Positions 1-12,851 of a stretch of DNA of 64,000 nucleotides are shown one piece after another (position 1 is the stretch's first letter; each line of letters begins with the position of its first letter). This stretch comes from Citrus sinensis (lineage: Eukaryota > Streptophyta > Magnoliopsida > Sapindales > Rutaceae): contig NC_068558.1 of the NCBI RefSeq assembly GCF_022201045.2, positions 3,687,501-3,751,500 of the forward strand, in the 5' to 3' direction. The notes beneath the pieces were generated by a model. That model did no database searches, was not told where the DNA came from, and saw only the letters and a list, made by a program, of their open reading frames with translations. A program made the translations under genes and the position numbers.

Positions 1-373
1 ATTTTAGCTAAATATAGCCTTATATAAGGTTATAAATATTAATTATTATGTTGTAATTGTAAATTAAGTTTAATCATATTTGGAGTTTATAAATTAACTT
101 AAAATTTATAAGTTCAATCATATTTTAAGTTTATAAATTAATTTAAACTTTTTACACATTTAATTTAGGTTATAATGTCAAATTCGTATGCACGGAAATT
201 AAATTCATGTGAGAATTTTCATGTTGGCGAAGAGAATAGAAATCATATCATTCAAGAGGCCAAAGCCCAAAGGGGTCCAAGAAGTTGATGGAGTTGAAAA
301 GACATCCCGTGATGATGATGAAGTACAACAAAATAGTAATAAAAAAAAATAAGGCATGCAAGAACCTTCTTAC

Positions 374-493
374 GTTTGAGAATACTTCACCAAGGTAATC
401 ATTAATGGTGAATTGAAGGCAAAATGTAATCATTGCTGAGCTAAGTTCATAGCATCTAGTAACGATGGAACCTCACATTTGGATATACAATTG
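374..493 (+). pseudogene. hAT-transposase BED zinc-finger relic
   Basis: Reading the plus strand from 374 gives a degraded BED-type zinc finger: EYFTKV, then KAKCNHC, then AKFIASSNDGTSHL. The spacing C-x2-C ... GTSHL matches the N-terminal DNA-binding finger of plant hAT transposases. Stop codons replace the Trp of the usual VWEYF motif and the residue after the second Cys. No transposase catalytic region follows. This is a fragment only, with no function inferred. Confidence 0.6.
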
Positions 494-986
494 AGGGCAT
501 TTTCAAAATAATAAATTTTTATTGAAATTTGTAAAATCCACGTCCCTTGTCCATTAACAAATCCCAAAACAAAGCATGTTAAGTAATGGGAGAAAGAGAA
601 TGGTGGAATGACTTATGACAGTTGGATTTACGTCAATTTTAGAAATATTTTTCTCCCAAGAGGCAACAGCAATCAATCATATCTGATAAGTAAGGATTCT
701 ATTCTGAAAATGTTCATTGCCCTAATGCCACAGACACTGTGCCGGAATGTATACTAATATTTATCTACAGAGACAGTTTCAATGAAAAATAAAGTAAAAT
801 GAAATTGCACCTTTATTCCATCTCCTTTAAGCTTCGCCAAAGTCGGAGATAGAGAGAAGCTGTGAAAAAGTACAAAATCTACAACACAGTTCTATCATAA
901 AAACGATTCATCAGAGAATCGCTCTGCTCTCAAATTAACCTGCTCGGTCCCAGGCTTGCAGATAAATTAATCACCATCAAATGTGC

Positions 987-3900
987 TCAACTTAGTGACA
1001 TTGACTTGCAATTTCCGCTGTGTGGATGAATTACCTGATTGACGAGCTTCTCTGGCAGTTCTTTCTTGGCCTGCTAAACAAAGTTGAATCAATGACTCCA
1101 AACGGTTGCAGTGATATTAAATATTTGAGGGCATGTTGATTTTCTGAAAAATATTTAACCTGGAAATGTCTCATGTGTAATATTGGCTCACACCCAACAT
1201 CTGCAATTGATTTTCCTTGCAGGGTCTGCAATTTGAATCTTTCGGCTTCATAAGCCTTAAGGTTATTTTTCCCATGAGGCAGTTGGTGGCAGACTTTTAA
1301 TAACGATGAAAGAGAATTCATCTGTCAGGTTCACAGTAAATAAATCAGAAGCCTACTTCAAGCACATATTGAAGAAATTATATTAGCAATGCTGAATAAC
1401 TGGCACATTTGCCCATCAGCGAGTCACTTCACAAGCCCAATGGAATCAAAATCTATAATGACAAAATGTCAAATTTCATTTTCAGTCCAATTTCACTAGC
1501 ATAAGACAACATCCAGCTGAGATCTAATTTCCAAAACGACTACTTTGACAAGAAGAAATTTAACTGATTTTCTTTGCAATAAACAATTTCAGATAGTGGA
1601 TACAACATTTTAGCTTGTCTATATTGGCACTTGCAGGAGTTTGAAGCATGCAGTGGAACATAAGAGAGATTGATTAAACAATAGTAAATAAATGTGAAAT
1701 ATATGCAGACAATCTAATAAATGCGAAGATAGAATTCACCTTCATGTATGGACAGGAAGCACAGCCACCATTTGTAGAACACCCCTCCCCACTAGCTACT
1801 CCAGGTATAACAGGTAGTGCGACGTCGCCCAGTGTAACAGATTTTAGGTTTGAAGATGAACTTATAGATGATTTTGTCATTGAGTCGGAAGAAACTGGAA
1901 AGACAATTTCAACATTAATTTTTGAATTCCCAGAAGACTTTGCAGAACCTAACAAATTGCAAACTGCTGCAACAATTGAAGTCAACATCCCTGATTCTGT
2001 TCCCAACACAAACTGGAGATGGTCATCGACATCTCTATCCAGCGCCTCTTGAACTCTCTCTTTTATGAAATCTAATATATTTTTAGTGGAACCCACTACC
2101 CCCATTCCTCTTTTCTTTGCTTCCATTGCCAAAGAGAACATCTCTCCAGGGACTTCAAGATGTGCAGTTAAAAATGCATCACAGTACATTTCATTGATCT
2201 TCTCCACGACTTCATGACCAAAAAGGTGATGCACAATACATGTCCCATCCTGATGAAAAAAATGAGGTATGTGTAATGTGTAATGGAAAGCTAGATCACC
2301 TCATCAACAAGTTAACCACCAAAGAATGCCATTCAAACAAGCTCTCAATATCTTTGTTCCTCAAGGACCAAAAAGAGACATTCTACCTGATAATAGTGCA
2401 GGCGAGGAAGCAATGACTTAATTGAGTCTTTGTTGTGTTTTGGATGGATCTCAGCAATCTCTTCATCGCTCATCATAGCTATTTGCTGGAATAACTCTGT
2501 AATATTTGCACCCATGTAGGAATCTGGCCCGTACCATATGTTTAGATCTGGAATCTGCGCAAAAGCCTGCAGGGAAAAGAGAAAGTTACTACTTGAGCTG
2601 AAAGCAGATAAAGTTACTGCTACTGCTGAAGGCATGTTCCTAGAAAAGTTCAATACCAGATATCACTAGAAACATTTAATGAGAGCATCGAATATGCAGG
2701 CAATAAACAAAAGAATGAAAAAATCATTGTACTACCAACCTGCAAAATAGTTTGCACAACATTAGAAGAAGTGCAGGTAATTGTAGGCACGAGTTCATGG
2801 GCATAAGCTTTTGTCTCGAGTGAAGTATTTATGTAGATAACATGCAAGGAAGGAGGATTTGTAGAAGCCGCCTCAAGATAATTCATATAAGCAGGAGTAG
2901 CGGCAGCATCTGCCAGCGAACAACCAATGCGTTCACCTGACATCCTATAAACACCAACCTGCATAGAATACCATCAAGAAACAAAAATCATGAATTGCTC
3001 AAGTGCAAGTGTAACCTATACAAACAGAAAGTTAATGCTTGTAAGAAAGTGCACACACATACATCTTGAAAGCCAGCCTGATCAAGGATTGCACGCACGT
3101 TTTCTGACATAAAATCTACACCCAAAACAGTTATGAATTGACATCCAGCTTTAGCCATCTTGACAGCTGTATCGGCCATGACTAATGAATCAGATATATA
3201 TATGTGAGGCCAATACTTCTGTGCAGCAGTTAAGACACCTTGCACTTCAGGGTCCATGTAAAAATGCGCAACAATACCAATTTTCTTCTCCTTCAGCACA
3301 TCGACAAGTTCTTCAACCTTAGACTCGTCTGGGAACAAATATCTTGCCTGCAACCAAACTAGAGTGAAAACTTAGGATTTTAATACAGCTGCAAAATTGA
3401 TTGGTTAAAGCAATTGTAAAAAGACCTTAACACTTAGAATTGATTAAGAATATAATCTGGCCACCTAAGAAAGGCACAACGTCATTAACATGAATGAAGA
3501 TTCTCCATCATAATATAGTGTAGTGCACATAGCAAAGAAGAACTACAACAGGGACAGAAAGGGCCCATGTTTACCTAGAAAATAGATATTACCATGAATG
3601 AAGATATTCCTTCATCATTAAGGGAGACTTCATATATCGTCAGTACATATGCAATTGAAAGCATATTGTTATCTGCAATGCAGATATTGAATAAAATCTT
3701 ACAGGAAAAAAAAATCATCTGTAGTTTTATGTCTCCGTTAAAATCTTTTAAGCACTAAAACATACAGACAGGAAGATGAAAGCAGTACTCTTGGAGTCAT
3801 TCCATGGGAATAATCAATATGAATCATATACATAAACTCTAGTTAAATTGAACTAAGGAAATTAAAAAATCCAATTAAACTGATAAAAATGAAAGATAAT

Positions 3901-5782
3901 TTCAGAAAATCAAAAGTTATCCTGAAACTGCAAAATCAACATGAATTTTCAGAACAACAGTGGTGCTGTGGTGAGATGGCTGTAGTTTGGAAGCTGAGAT
4001 GATTTTATCCCATAGCAATAGATAAAATACCTGTACTATCCTATAATTTATCGAAAATACAATTCATTTTCTAATTTTTAATTTATAATAAATAATTTAA
4101 ATTTCATTACAACAAAATGAAAAAAAAAAACCAACAGTGACCGTCGCGGGCCAAAGTTACCAGAAAAAGTAAAATCTACCCAATAATTACCACAAGCACC
4201 TTTAGAATCCTTTTGTTGTGATCTATCCAACGGTGCAATTACCGGCACTAAAAAATATCGTAGACAGAGCAATCAGTGCCAAAAGCCACGGCTTAACCGT
4301 GACGTCGCCATTAAATGGCGGAGATTTACAATTCACCACCACCTTCAGACGGTAGTCGTGGAAGGCTCTTTCAGATTCTTTGGGTGGCGATAACACTGTC
4401 TCCAATGGCTTTTCGACTCTGTAATTGCATTGTTGAATAGATCATGGAAAACAGAATCCAAAGGTATCCAATTTGCCGTCTTTGAGGTCATCGCCGGTGA
4501 CTCTTGTTGACCGGAAGTTTGCCGGCGGCCAAATATATTATAATTATTTAATCATTGATTTAATATAATTTAGCAAATTAAATAATAACTATTAATTTAA
4601 ATAATTTTAACACAAATTCTTTTTAAAGACTTTTACACCACAGCTGATGGTGTTTACCAAACACCCTCGGTTTTTATCTTCACAGCAGATGTAGCTTAAA
4701 AGCTAATTCACCTCAATCCCAAATAGCTCTGAGATCACTGGGAACACAACTAAGTGAAGTTCAAGTTTTCTTCTTTATAATAACCTAAGAAACACAACAC
4801 CGTAGAAGCGCAATTAACAGGGGCTCCAACTGCCTCGGACACAAACATGACTATTCAACTAAGCAACATCACATGTAGAGGAATCGAATTAATCATCGGC
4901 TCTTGAAGTTAATGTTTTGTAGGTAATAAACAAAAGAACAGATTCCTATAACCATATTCACAATTACAACAAATAAAAACGCAGCAATCAACATAGATTG
5001 AACTTGAAAAGAAACAAATCACAAACCTGTGCTTCGGCATAGCTGCCCTTAGCCTGAAGGCCATCCTTAGTTACAATCAAAGAAGGAAAAGGCTCAAAAG
5101 GCTTCTGCCCTTGTCTCTCAGCCACCAAAGCCTTAGTCCTCTTCTGCATACTAACAAACACATTATGCCACGTGTTGACCCTCGACCTCTCCCTACCAAC
5201 CAAACTCACATTCAAAGCAGCCAAATCCTCCGTCTTGACTCTCAACACCTCCTCCGGCGCCGCCCCATCAAAAACGGAAACCAAGCAGTAACAAAACCCC
5301 CTCGTAATCTCGGAATCACTATCAGCTCTAAAGCGCATCTTGTTATCTTGATCCAAAGTGGCTTCGAGCCAGACCCGGGCCGTGCAGCCCATGACCCGGT
5401 TAGAGTCGACCCGTGACGAGTCCGGAAGACGAGGGAGAAGCGTTGAGTAATGAAGGAGACGGTTGAGTCGGTCAAGCTGTTCGGGTAGAGACTGAAACTC
5501 GGAGATTAGTTGATGAAGCTTACATGGTAACAGATCAGTGGTTTCGGTGACAGCAGAGTAAGAGAAAGATGAAGGAAGGGGGTTTTGGGAAGTGGGTCCT
5601 GAGGATTGTAAGGATATGAGCGGTTTGGAGAAAAAACGCGCGGCGCTGCGTGGGTTGAAAAAGGGTTTTTTGGAGTTAAAGTTAGGGTTTTTGTTTTTGG
5701 AGATGAGAAAAGGTGAACCGGCTAAGAAAGAAGAGGAGGAAACAGAAGCAGATTTCATGGCGAGACTTACAGCGGAGTCCAT
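987..5782 (-). CDS. QS: Quinolinate synthase, chloroplastic (SufE-NadA fusion)
   Basis: Makes quinolinate from iminoaspartate and dihydroxyacetone phosphate in the plastid, the second step of de novo NAD synthesis. Seven exons, joined by reading frame and GT-AG sites: 5782-5027, 3347-3063, 2958-2740, 2566-2387, 2249-1740, 1321-1160, 1070-987. They total 732 codons including stop (731 aa), close to plant homologues. Residues 1 to about 80 are Ser/Phe-rich and basic, consistent with a transit peptide. A SufE cysteine-desulfurase activator domain follows (about 83-225) with its acceptor Cys133 in the motif MGCTARVWLE. The NadA domain begins near residue 240 and runs to the end, with Cys-rich segments including GCASCPYMK that are expected to hold the 4Fe-4S cluster. 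The ATG at 5782 is chosen because it opens the transit peptide; an in-frame extension to 6115 runs into promoter sequence. The last 15 codons read through a possible donor (CAG|GTAATT), so the extreme C-terminus is less certain. Confidence 0.95.
3348..5026 (-). other. QS intron 1 (1.68 kb)
   Basis: Large first intron separating the SufE and NadA coding parts. It is mostly AT-rich. A segment around 4600-4735 holds GTGTTTACCAAACACC and CTCAATCCCAAATAG, which also occur in the element at 40298-40565, so an old MITE fragment probably sits here. No other gene is visible. Confidence 0.6.
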
Positions 5783-5853
5783 TTCCGTTCCGAGAGGGAG
5801 AGAGTTGAAGTGAAAGCGTGGCCTTGAACTTCGAGCGCGGGCTACTGATGGTT

Positions 5854-6344
5854 GGTTGGCCTTGGAAGTGAACGAGGAGAGAAAGCTGGGCCGTTTGTTA
5901 AATAAAGGGCGTAGAACGACACAGAAAGTAGAGCCGTTTATCAAAAATAAAACGCGCGAAAATGCATATTGGAGAGTAATAATTAACGGTGCCGATATTC
6001 TTACAACACTTTGTACAAAACTTTGCACAAAACGGTGCGTTTTGTACAAAGTATAAAACCCACTTTTTACTGCACAGTTTAACAACACGCACACACAGAC
6101 ACATAAGGGGAACAAAACTCAGCGTCTCTCTCTCCCATCTTCTTTCTTCCTCACGAAACCTCACCAAACAGCTCAGATCTTTCTCTCTCATTCCCACGCC
6201 AGAAACAGTCTCATCTCCGTTCTCCCTTGTCGCGTAAATGATGAAAAAAATGTGCTATAAATGAGGGAGACGCATAAATTATAGCATAAGCTCAATGTTT
6301 AAGGGCTGTAATTTTTTTAAAAATTCTTTTCAAATAATGGTAAA
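5854..6344. repeat. 491-bp duplicated QS upstream segment, copy 1
   Basis: This segment begins 72 bp upstream of the QS start codon. It recurs at 7071-7561 in the same orientation with one visible substitution (C at 6154, T at 7371). It spans the presumed QS promoter and, on the plus strand, a TATA box followed by a CT-rich leader-like stretch. That arrangement suggests a bidirectional promoter whose plus-strand partner gene is no longer recognisable. Confidence 0.95.
6052..6058 (+). promoter_or_regulatory. TATA box pointing away from QS
   Basis: TATAAAA on the plus strand, followed by a CA-rich then CT-rich stretch typical of a plant 5' leader. The first ATGs downstream (about 6238) open only a nine-codon frame, so no gene is attached now. 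The same box is at 7269-7275 in the second copy. Confidence 0.4.
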
Positions 6345-7070
6345 TATAATTTATTCAACAGAGTAAAATAATTTGAGAGAACAAACTAAATTTTCTAGGT
6401 ATTTCATCAAACAATCAAATCATAACATGAAAGGTTGAAATAAACATGATTCCCAAAGGCATCGGGTTTTGCATAATTTGATTCTAATTTACAACACTCA
6501 AGCAAAAGACCACCACCATCCATAAAAATTAATAAAATATGATAATATTACAATACATAGGCGCTAGGGTGCGTACCTCAAGGGCGCAGTAATTACATTC
6601 CGTTTGTCATTGGAGTAGAGTTGTTATACTTTAAAAGTTACAGTACTAAAGTGTTTGATAAATACTGACTGCTGTAGTTTAGAATCTATGTTGAAATAAT
6701 TCTTCACTTGTATCATGAAAAATCTGTTATATGTTTAATAATTTTATCAAAATTATTAATTAAAAAATATATATTTATTATAAATTATTAATTTTTATTT
6801 TATAGTAATAATTTTTTTTACAATAATTATAACTTAAAAATCACGCGACCTCAATTTTAAATATGACTTAATAATAATAATAATAATAACAATAAATTTC
6901 TGTTTTTATTCCAAAATGATGGACTTGGAGGGCAAATGATTGGCCTGTCTTGTTGGGTATTCTCCCAGAGAGGACAAGAGTTTTATTTATTATAATTAGG
7001 TTCCGTGGAGGGGGCGGGGCTACGTGCTGCCTGGGATGGACTTGGGGGAAAATTCAGTTTCATCTGCCTG
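6345..7070. other. AT-rich spacer between the two 491-bp copies
   Basis: No gene is visible. It contains a short TAA microsatellite near 6869-6890. A region around 6600-6760 has an AGTGTTTGATAAATACT motif resembling the MITE family at 40298-40565. A GC-richer stretch at 6925-7070 directly precedes copy 2. Confidence 0.5.
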
Positions 7071-7561
7071 GGTTGGCCTTGGAAGTGAACGAGGAGAGAA
7101 AGCTGGGCCGTTTGTTAAATAAAGGGCGTAGAACGACACAGAAAGTAGAGCCGTTTATCAAAAATAAAACGCGCGAAAATGCATATTGGAGAGTAATAAT
7201 TAACGGTGCCGATATTCTTACAACACTTTGTACAAAACTTTGCACAAAACGGTGCGTTTTGTACAAAGTATAAAACCCACTTTTTACTGCACAGTTTAAC
7301 AACACGCACACACAGACACATAAGGGGAACAAAACTCAGCGTCTCTCTCTCCCATCTTCTTTCTTCCTCATGAAACCTCACCAAACAGCTCAGATCTTTC
7401 TCTCTCATTCCCACGCCAGAAACAGTCTCATCTCCGTTCTCCCTTGTCGCGTAAATGATGAAAAAAATGTGCTATAAATGAGGGAGACGCATAAATTATA
7501 GCATAAGCTCAATGTTTAAGGGCTGTAATTTTTTTAAAAATTCTTTTCAAATAATGGTAAA
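7071..7561. repeat. 491-bp duplicated QS upstream segment, copy 2
   Basis: Direct copy of 5854-6344 at an offset of exactly 1217 bp, with one mismatch seen by eye. It brings a complete second copy of the upstream promoter region, including the TATA box at 7269-7275. The near identity means the duplication is recent or has been homogenised. Confidence 0.95.
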
Positions 7562-8883
7562 ATGAAATAATTAATCTAAGTATAAAAAAATAACTAATAG
7601 AAAGCGGAGAATTTTTGACTCGGTGAATGCCGTTGCCCACTGTTGATCTGATTCTTTGCCGCATCTTCCAATGGATTATTAATTTATTATTCGGGAATGG
7701 AGTTGGTTTAAAATATAATACAAATTGTATTATAACTTTTATTTATAAAAACGTAATCTATCTCAAAAATAATTTTAACATAATCAGACCTTTATTATTT
7801 TTTTATGATCATTAATCACATGAGGTTGATATTTCACCACAAAAACTTTCGGTTGACCTACTTGACGGGTCAGCAACTCAGTATGTTAGACTTTTCATGC
7901 TTTTTCGTTCTCATATGCCTTTTCTTCTAATTTCATGAGCACTTCTAATTTCTTGTGCATCTTCAATTATTTAAGATATTCGAGGCAAAATGTGACAATT
8001 TCATGCTATTTATGGATCAAAATATAAAAAATTGTTGATATTCGTTCCCATATTCTTCTAATTTTATGTGTATCTTTAGAGTGATATACACGTACACGTA
8101 ATAAAGATTTTTTTTTTTTATATATATAGATATCTAAAATGCATTGTTTTTCTTCATGTTCATTCATAATTTTTAAAATGTGATACTTGACTCTTCGTTA
8201 TATATCACCAGTCCTACTAATTATTTTTATGCTAATAACTATTTTATCCTTTTTTTGAAATTATTTAAAAAGATAAATAGTTTTTAAATGCACCCACACG
8301 ATAATTTTTATTAATATTTAATTTAGTTAATCTAATTTCTTAAAACTTAATTTCTTTTAACTTTTTAAATCAAATATTGTATGCTCTACTTTTACAATTA
8401 TGAAAGAAATTAATTTACGATATTCAATAGCAGATGATAAAGAAGTATCCAATCTTCTTTTATAGTTATGGCAACAATGAATAAAATATTTAAAAAGAAA
8501 TAGACAAACTATAGTGATTACGAGAGTTTTTTTTTTTTAAATAGATTTTACAAGTTGTGTTTGGTGGATGGTAGGAAAAAAAATAAAATTATAATAAGAG
8601 TAAGTTCGGAATTTGGTGAGGTATGTTGATAATAAAAATTAATTTAAAATTTTTAATAAAGTTAACTAAAAAATAGGGATTGATGAAATATAATAAGGGG
8701 TCAAATATCACCACTATAACTTTTATTAGTTTGGCCTAACTCTTTTCCATGCAAAAGATTTCATTCTTTTTTATGTAAAGTATAAAAATCCTTTGCCCAT
8801 GTTACATGGACTTTTTTGCATAATTTTTTTTTTGCCTTTTTTAAATGATTGTATGAGAAATTTATGTTAAAATACAATAAAAG
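7562..8883. other. AT-rich intergenic region
   Basis: No coding potential, RNA gene or clear repeat seen. Homopolymer and AT tracts dominate. Confidence 0.5.
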
Positions 8884-11213
8884 TGTAATACCCGAAACTT
8901 TACTTTTGAAAAAAAAGAAATTATCATAGGAGAAGGACTCTTACGTGTAGAAATTTTATTTTCTTATTAATAAGGATTATTAAATCCATAATTAGGATCC
9001 ATGGGTAATTTTAGAAAAGATTTACTCTTTCCAAAGTTAATAGGGTTTCTTAAGATTTCTTATAAATTTATACTTTTTCCCTCTCCCATAACCCTAAATC
9101 CACAACCTTTTTTTTTGTTACTGATGCTCGTTACTCTTTCGCTCATACCTTAGGATTCAAACTTTGGCTTAGGGAAAAGAGAGTCTTAACAGTTCGTAAG
9201 TTTTACTTTCTCTATGCTCTATTTGATTTCCTATCATTGTGCTCTATTTAGGGTTTTAATTGGCACGATTTTAGATTGTTATAGACCATTATGCATGATT
9301 TAGGATGTGTTTAAGTTGTGTTTAGTGCGCTAATTTATTGGTGAGTCATGTTAGTTAATCCCTGATACAATAAACACACTGAACATTTCTAGACATAATG
9401 AATATCCCAAAAGAAAACATATATTTTGTGGATGATTTTTAAGAAAAACCTTATCTTTCTGTAAACTAGACATGCAGGGCTTATTAAATAAATTTTGTTT
9501 CATAAGATTTGGTTTTATTTTTTATTTTTATATGGATTTTTGAATCTGACATTGTTGCACTGGAAAAATGAGATTCTATCATCAGGACCTCATTCACAAA
9601 ATTATTTGTAAAGCCAAATGAACTTGAAAATTTTTGAAATTTTAAACAAATGTTAATATATGTGTCTAGTATTTCCAGTTTTGATTTCATAATTTTTTTA
9701 TCTATGTATAATTTTATAAGAATCTCGGAATCTATATTGTCCAGTTAAGGCACTATGAGACAATTTCAAATTTGTCAAAAAATAAATAGTTTTGAAAATG
9801 TTTTTGGTGTCGGATACTCTTGAAAAGATTTGTGAGAGATACATATGGATGTCCAAAGTAGTTCTGTAAAATATTGTGTCATTTTGATTTTTTGATTAAG
9901 TTTTAAATTTTAAGAATGAAACTTGTACGGGTATGAATTAGAAAAGTAGGGTTTTGAGATAAGTTATTAATAGTTATATCTTGTATTTATTAAAGGTGTT
10001 GAAGGGTTTGAGGCTGTTAGAGACTTAGAAGTGTGTTTAGATTATTTCTTTTATCGAGATAAGTAATTTCATTTCTAATATACTGGAAATGTATAATTAT
10101 TTTGATCTATCATAAGTACATATGTTTTTATAGTTCTTTGAAAATTATTTGATTTTCATAACGAAATTAGTTAATATTTTCACATCTGATTTTTTTTTTT
10201 ATGGTTTTAAATATATAATTTATTTTGCTAAGTGATTTTTTAACGAAATTATCTATAGAATATTATAATAGAATTTGTTTTGCAAGCCTAATTCATTATT
10301 ATAATCTTTTATGAGTTTGTTTAGAATGTTTTGATCATTTATATAATAGAAATTTAGTTATGATTGTTCGGGGGTCACCTTTTAAGACTATTTGGCGGCC
10401 ACCTTTCGAGGACTAGAGTGCCTCGAAGTGCCACTTATAGTACAAAGTGCCATGTGCAAGTCATTACACATAAAAAATGAATTTAAATATTTTGGCTCAT
10501 TATCCTTAGTTATTTTGATTCTGATTTTAATTGTATTATACGATATATATGTTCTGGACCAATATTGGATTTTTGTTCTGAATGTGCACACGATATTTTG
10601 ATTCTGATTTTGCTTTTGGTTGGGTCACCGGGAGTTTAGGTGACACTATGTGACATAAGCTAACCTTTTGTTTTCTGTGTATGTGTTATACTATTTCCTT
10701 TCATGATTAATTATGATTATAATATTTTGAATCACTTACAAAATTAAGTCCTCCTATTACAATATGTCATTTTATTTATTATTTCTAAGATATGTTTGAT
10801 AAAAAAGGCTTGCAATATTTTTAGTACTCGATAACCGTAATGTGTTGGGAGTGGTTTTACTTACTGAGTTGATAACTCACCCCTCGTCATTATTTTTTGC
10901 AGATTAAATACCTTGTTGAGAGGTGTGCTTATCTTTAGAGCTAAAGATTCATTTACTTTTGCTAGTTGAATAAGAGAAAGATAAACTCGTGTTTTCTTTA
11001 CGTTTGTTTTATGAACTTGTAATGGGAGAGTTTTGAGACTTTTGTTATATTTATGTCTTCGAGAGAAAATATTCAGTATTAGACATATGGATTCGTGAAT
11101 TTATTTGAATGAAATTTGATATATTTCAATTTGAGATTTTTGCGTAAGAATTTTGATTTGTGAGTGGCCTCCTTTACCACATGCTCCGCACACTTTAGAT
11201 TTAGGGTGTTAAA
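8884..11213 (+). mobile_element. Long terminal repeat of a Ty3/gypsy (Tekay/Del-like) retrotransposon
   Basis: The segment starts TGTAATACCCG and ends near GGGTGTTAAA. These are the inverted ends (TGTAA / TTACA) typical of large chromovirus LTRs, with one decayed base at the 3' end. It is followed within 5 bp by a canonical primer-binding site. A TATA-like TATAAATTTATA lies near 9061-9072. The length of about 2.33 kb suits Tekay/Del LTRs. No gag or pol follows, so the element is truncated just inside its 5' end. The lineage is inferred from the ends and length only. Confidence 0.65.
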
Positions 11214-11217
11214 ATTA

Positions 11218-11230
11218 TGGTATCAGAGCC
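11218..11230 (+). other. Primer-binding site (initiator tRNA-Met)
   Basis: TGGTATCAGAGCC, the standard plant retrotransposon primer-binding sequence complementary to the 3' end of initiator tRNA-Met. It sits directly after the LTR end and fixes the element's orientation. Confidence 0.9.
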
Positions 11231-11957
11231 CTAGGTTTGAGATTTTGTAGACTTTATTTTAGGCTAGTTTTGTCTAAGCACAATATTAAATCAATGGTAT
11301 TGTTTACCATAAGGTTGTCGGAGAGAGTAGATCTCTAAAGCAAGGAGTAATCATCTATACTAGGAATTTGATTTAAAACCTTTTGACCTTTTGCTGACTT
11401 ATAACTACATGCTAACTACTTTCATAGAGGATTCCTAGTATCAACATATCATCAATTGCTTATTTGCTCTTGTTGACAACCTACAAGAGTAAATTGATGC
11501 CAATTTCGAAACAAATTTACAGTACATATTGGCAAAAGATGGCATTATATTTATAGCTTTAAATAATGATAAACCAAAATCTCGTGTCATCTTTTGTTCA
11601 ATATTTATGAATCCAAAATGGACTCTAGTGTTTGGTTGTATACTTGATTGATCGAAAACTGATTAACAAATAAATAATGCTGGACCTTTAGTCACTAAAA
11701 CCTGAATGACCGAAATTATATATTTAAAACAACGAGGAAGGCCTGGCCAGAAAGTTACATTTAAACAAAAGCAAGCAATATGCAATAAATGATAGATCAG
11801 GCCATTTATTTGATTCGTTACAAATGATAAGATAGATAGATATATTACAAGAAATGATGCCGTCCCTACAAATGAAGCTGCAACAAATGGAACACGGGGC
11901 AACCTATTATTATCAAAGAACAGACTCAAAAATCAGATAACTTACAGATCAAGCAGG
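11231..11957. other. Residual leader of the truncated retroelement and spacer
   Basis: About 150 bp may be the leader of the retroelement that owns the LTR at 8884-11213. The rest is AT-rich with no gene seen, up to the P450 pseudogene. Confidence 0.4.
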
Positions 11958-12560
11958 CATTACTGGTACAAGCCGAAGGGGTATTTTCTTGCGAAGTACA
12001 AGGACAAAAACATCGCTCATATCCAGGTCCTTACATCTTGCATCATCTGGCAATTTCCAATCAAACCAGCATAGGAGATTTGGCAACACATATGCACTCT
12101 CTACAGTTGCAAATGAAATCCCAGGCAACCCCTTTTCCCATCTCCAAATGGAATGTACTGGTTATGCTAGCCTTGCAAATCTCTCCCGGATAAACTCTTC
12201 AGAATTGTTCCAGAATTTGGGATCCCTTTGAACTGCCCAGGAATTCATAAAGATTTCTGTATTCGGAGGAATGCCATAACCTTTCAGTTTAGTGTTGCTC
12301 GAGTAATCATAACTGGAAAACGTAACCTCAGAGTCTCTTTGACAATCCACTTTAAGTTTTCCGTTTGATTAACGTCGGCCTCATCTATTGTGTTGTTTCT
12401 CCCACCACTCTTCTTACCTCGTCTTGAGCTCTTTTCATGGGAAGGGGATTGAATAGAGTTAGTTTGGTCAAATCTTGCCCCATTGTTGCAACAAAGTCAA
12501 TGGATCCATCCTGTAAGAGCTTTAGTTCAATTTCTTCTCAAAGGAATTGATATGGAAGCT
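11958..12560 (-). pseudogene. CYP71-like cytochrome P450, exon-2 remnant
   Basis: Minus-strand pieces in different frames match the second exon of the neighbouring CYP71 genes. In order they are KRAQDEVRRVVG, then a Trp-Ile-Val-Lys-Glu-Thr K-helix piece, GYGIPPNTEIFMNSWAVQRD, a heme loop reading PFGDGKRGCLG, WFDWKLPDDA, and the C-terminal IPLRLVPVMPA. Several frameshifts and stops separate them. The I-helix is missing and no exon 1 is present. It is the decayed, outermost tandem copy of the gene beginning 290 bp away. Confidence 0.85.
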
Positions 12561-12851
12561 CAACAAATTCCTATAAGATAAAACCAATTAGTATTACTGT
12601 CAGAAATGTTGAATAGAAACATTTAGCAAATATTAAGCCCACACCACTTTTTTTTTCTTAATGTGTGTGTATTCTTAGGTTCTCGAAGTCTATCAATCTT
12701 TATTTATATAAGCAAATAACTTAAAAATGGCCTGCAGAGGAAACTGATTATGTAGATATTTTTGTGCTTACTTCAATTATGTATTTAGTATTATTTTGTT
12801 CAAATTAACCAAGTCATAGAATTCCGTTATTATTTAAGGCCTTGTAATGGC

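Noticed and set aside
5783-6115. In-frame N-terminal extension of QS (about 111 codons, also present in copy 2)
   Set aside because: It runs through promoter-like and TATA-containing sequence, and the downstream ATG starts a normal transit peptide.
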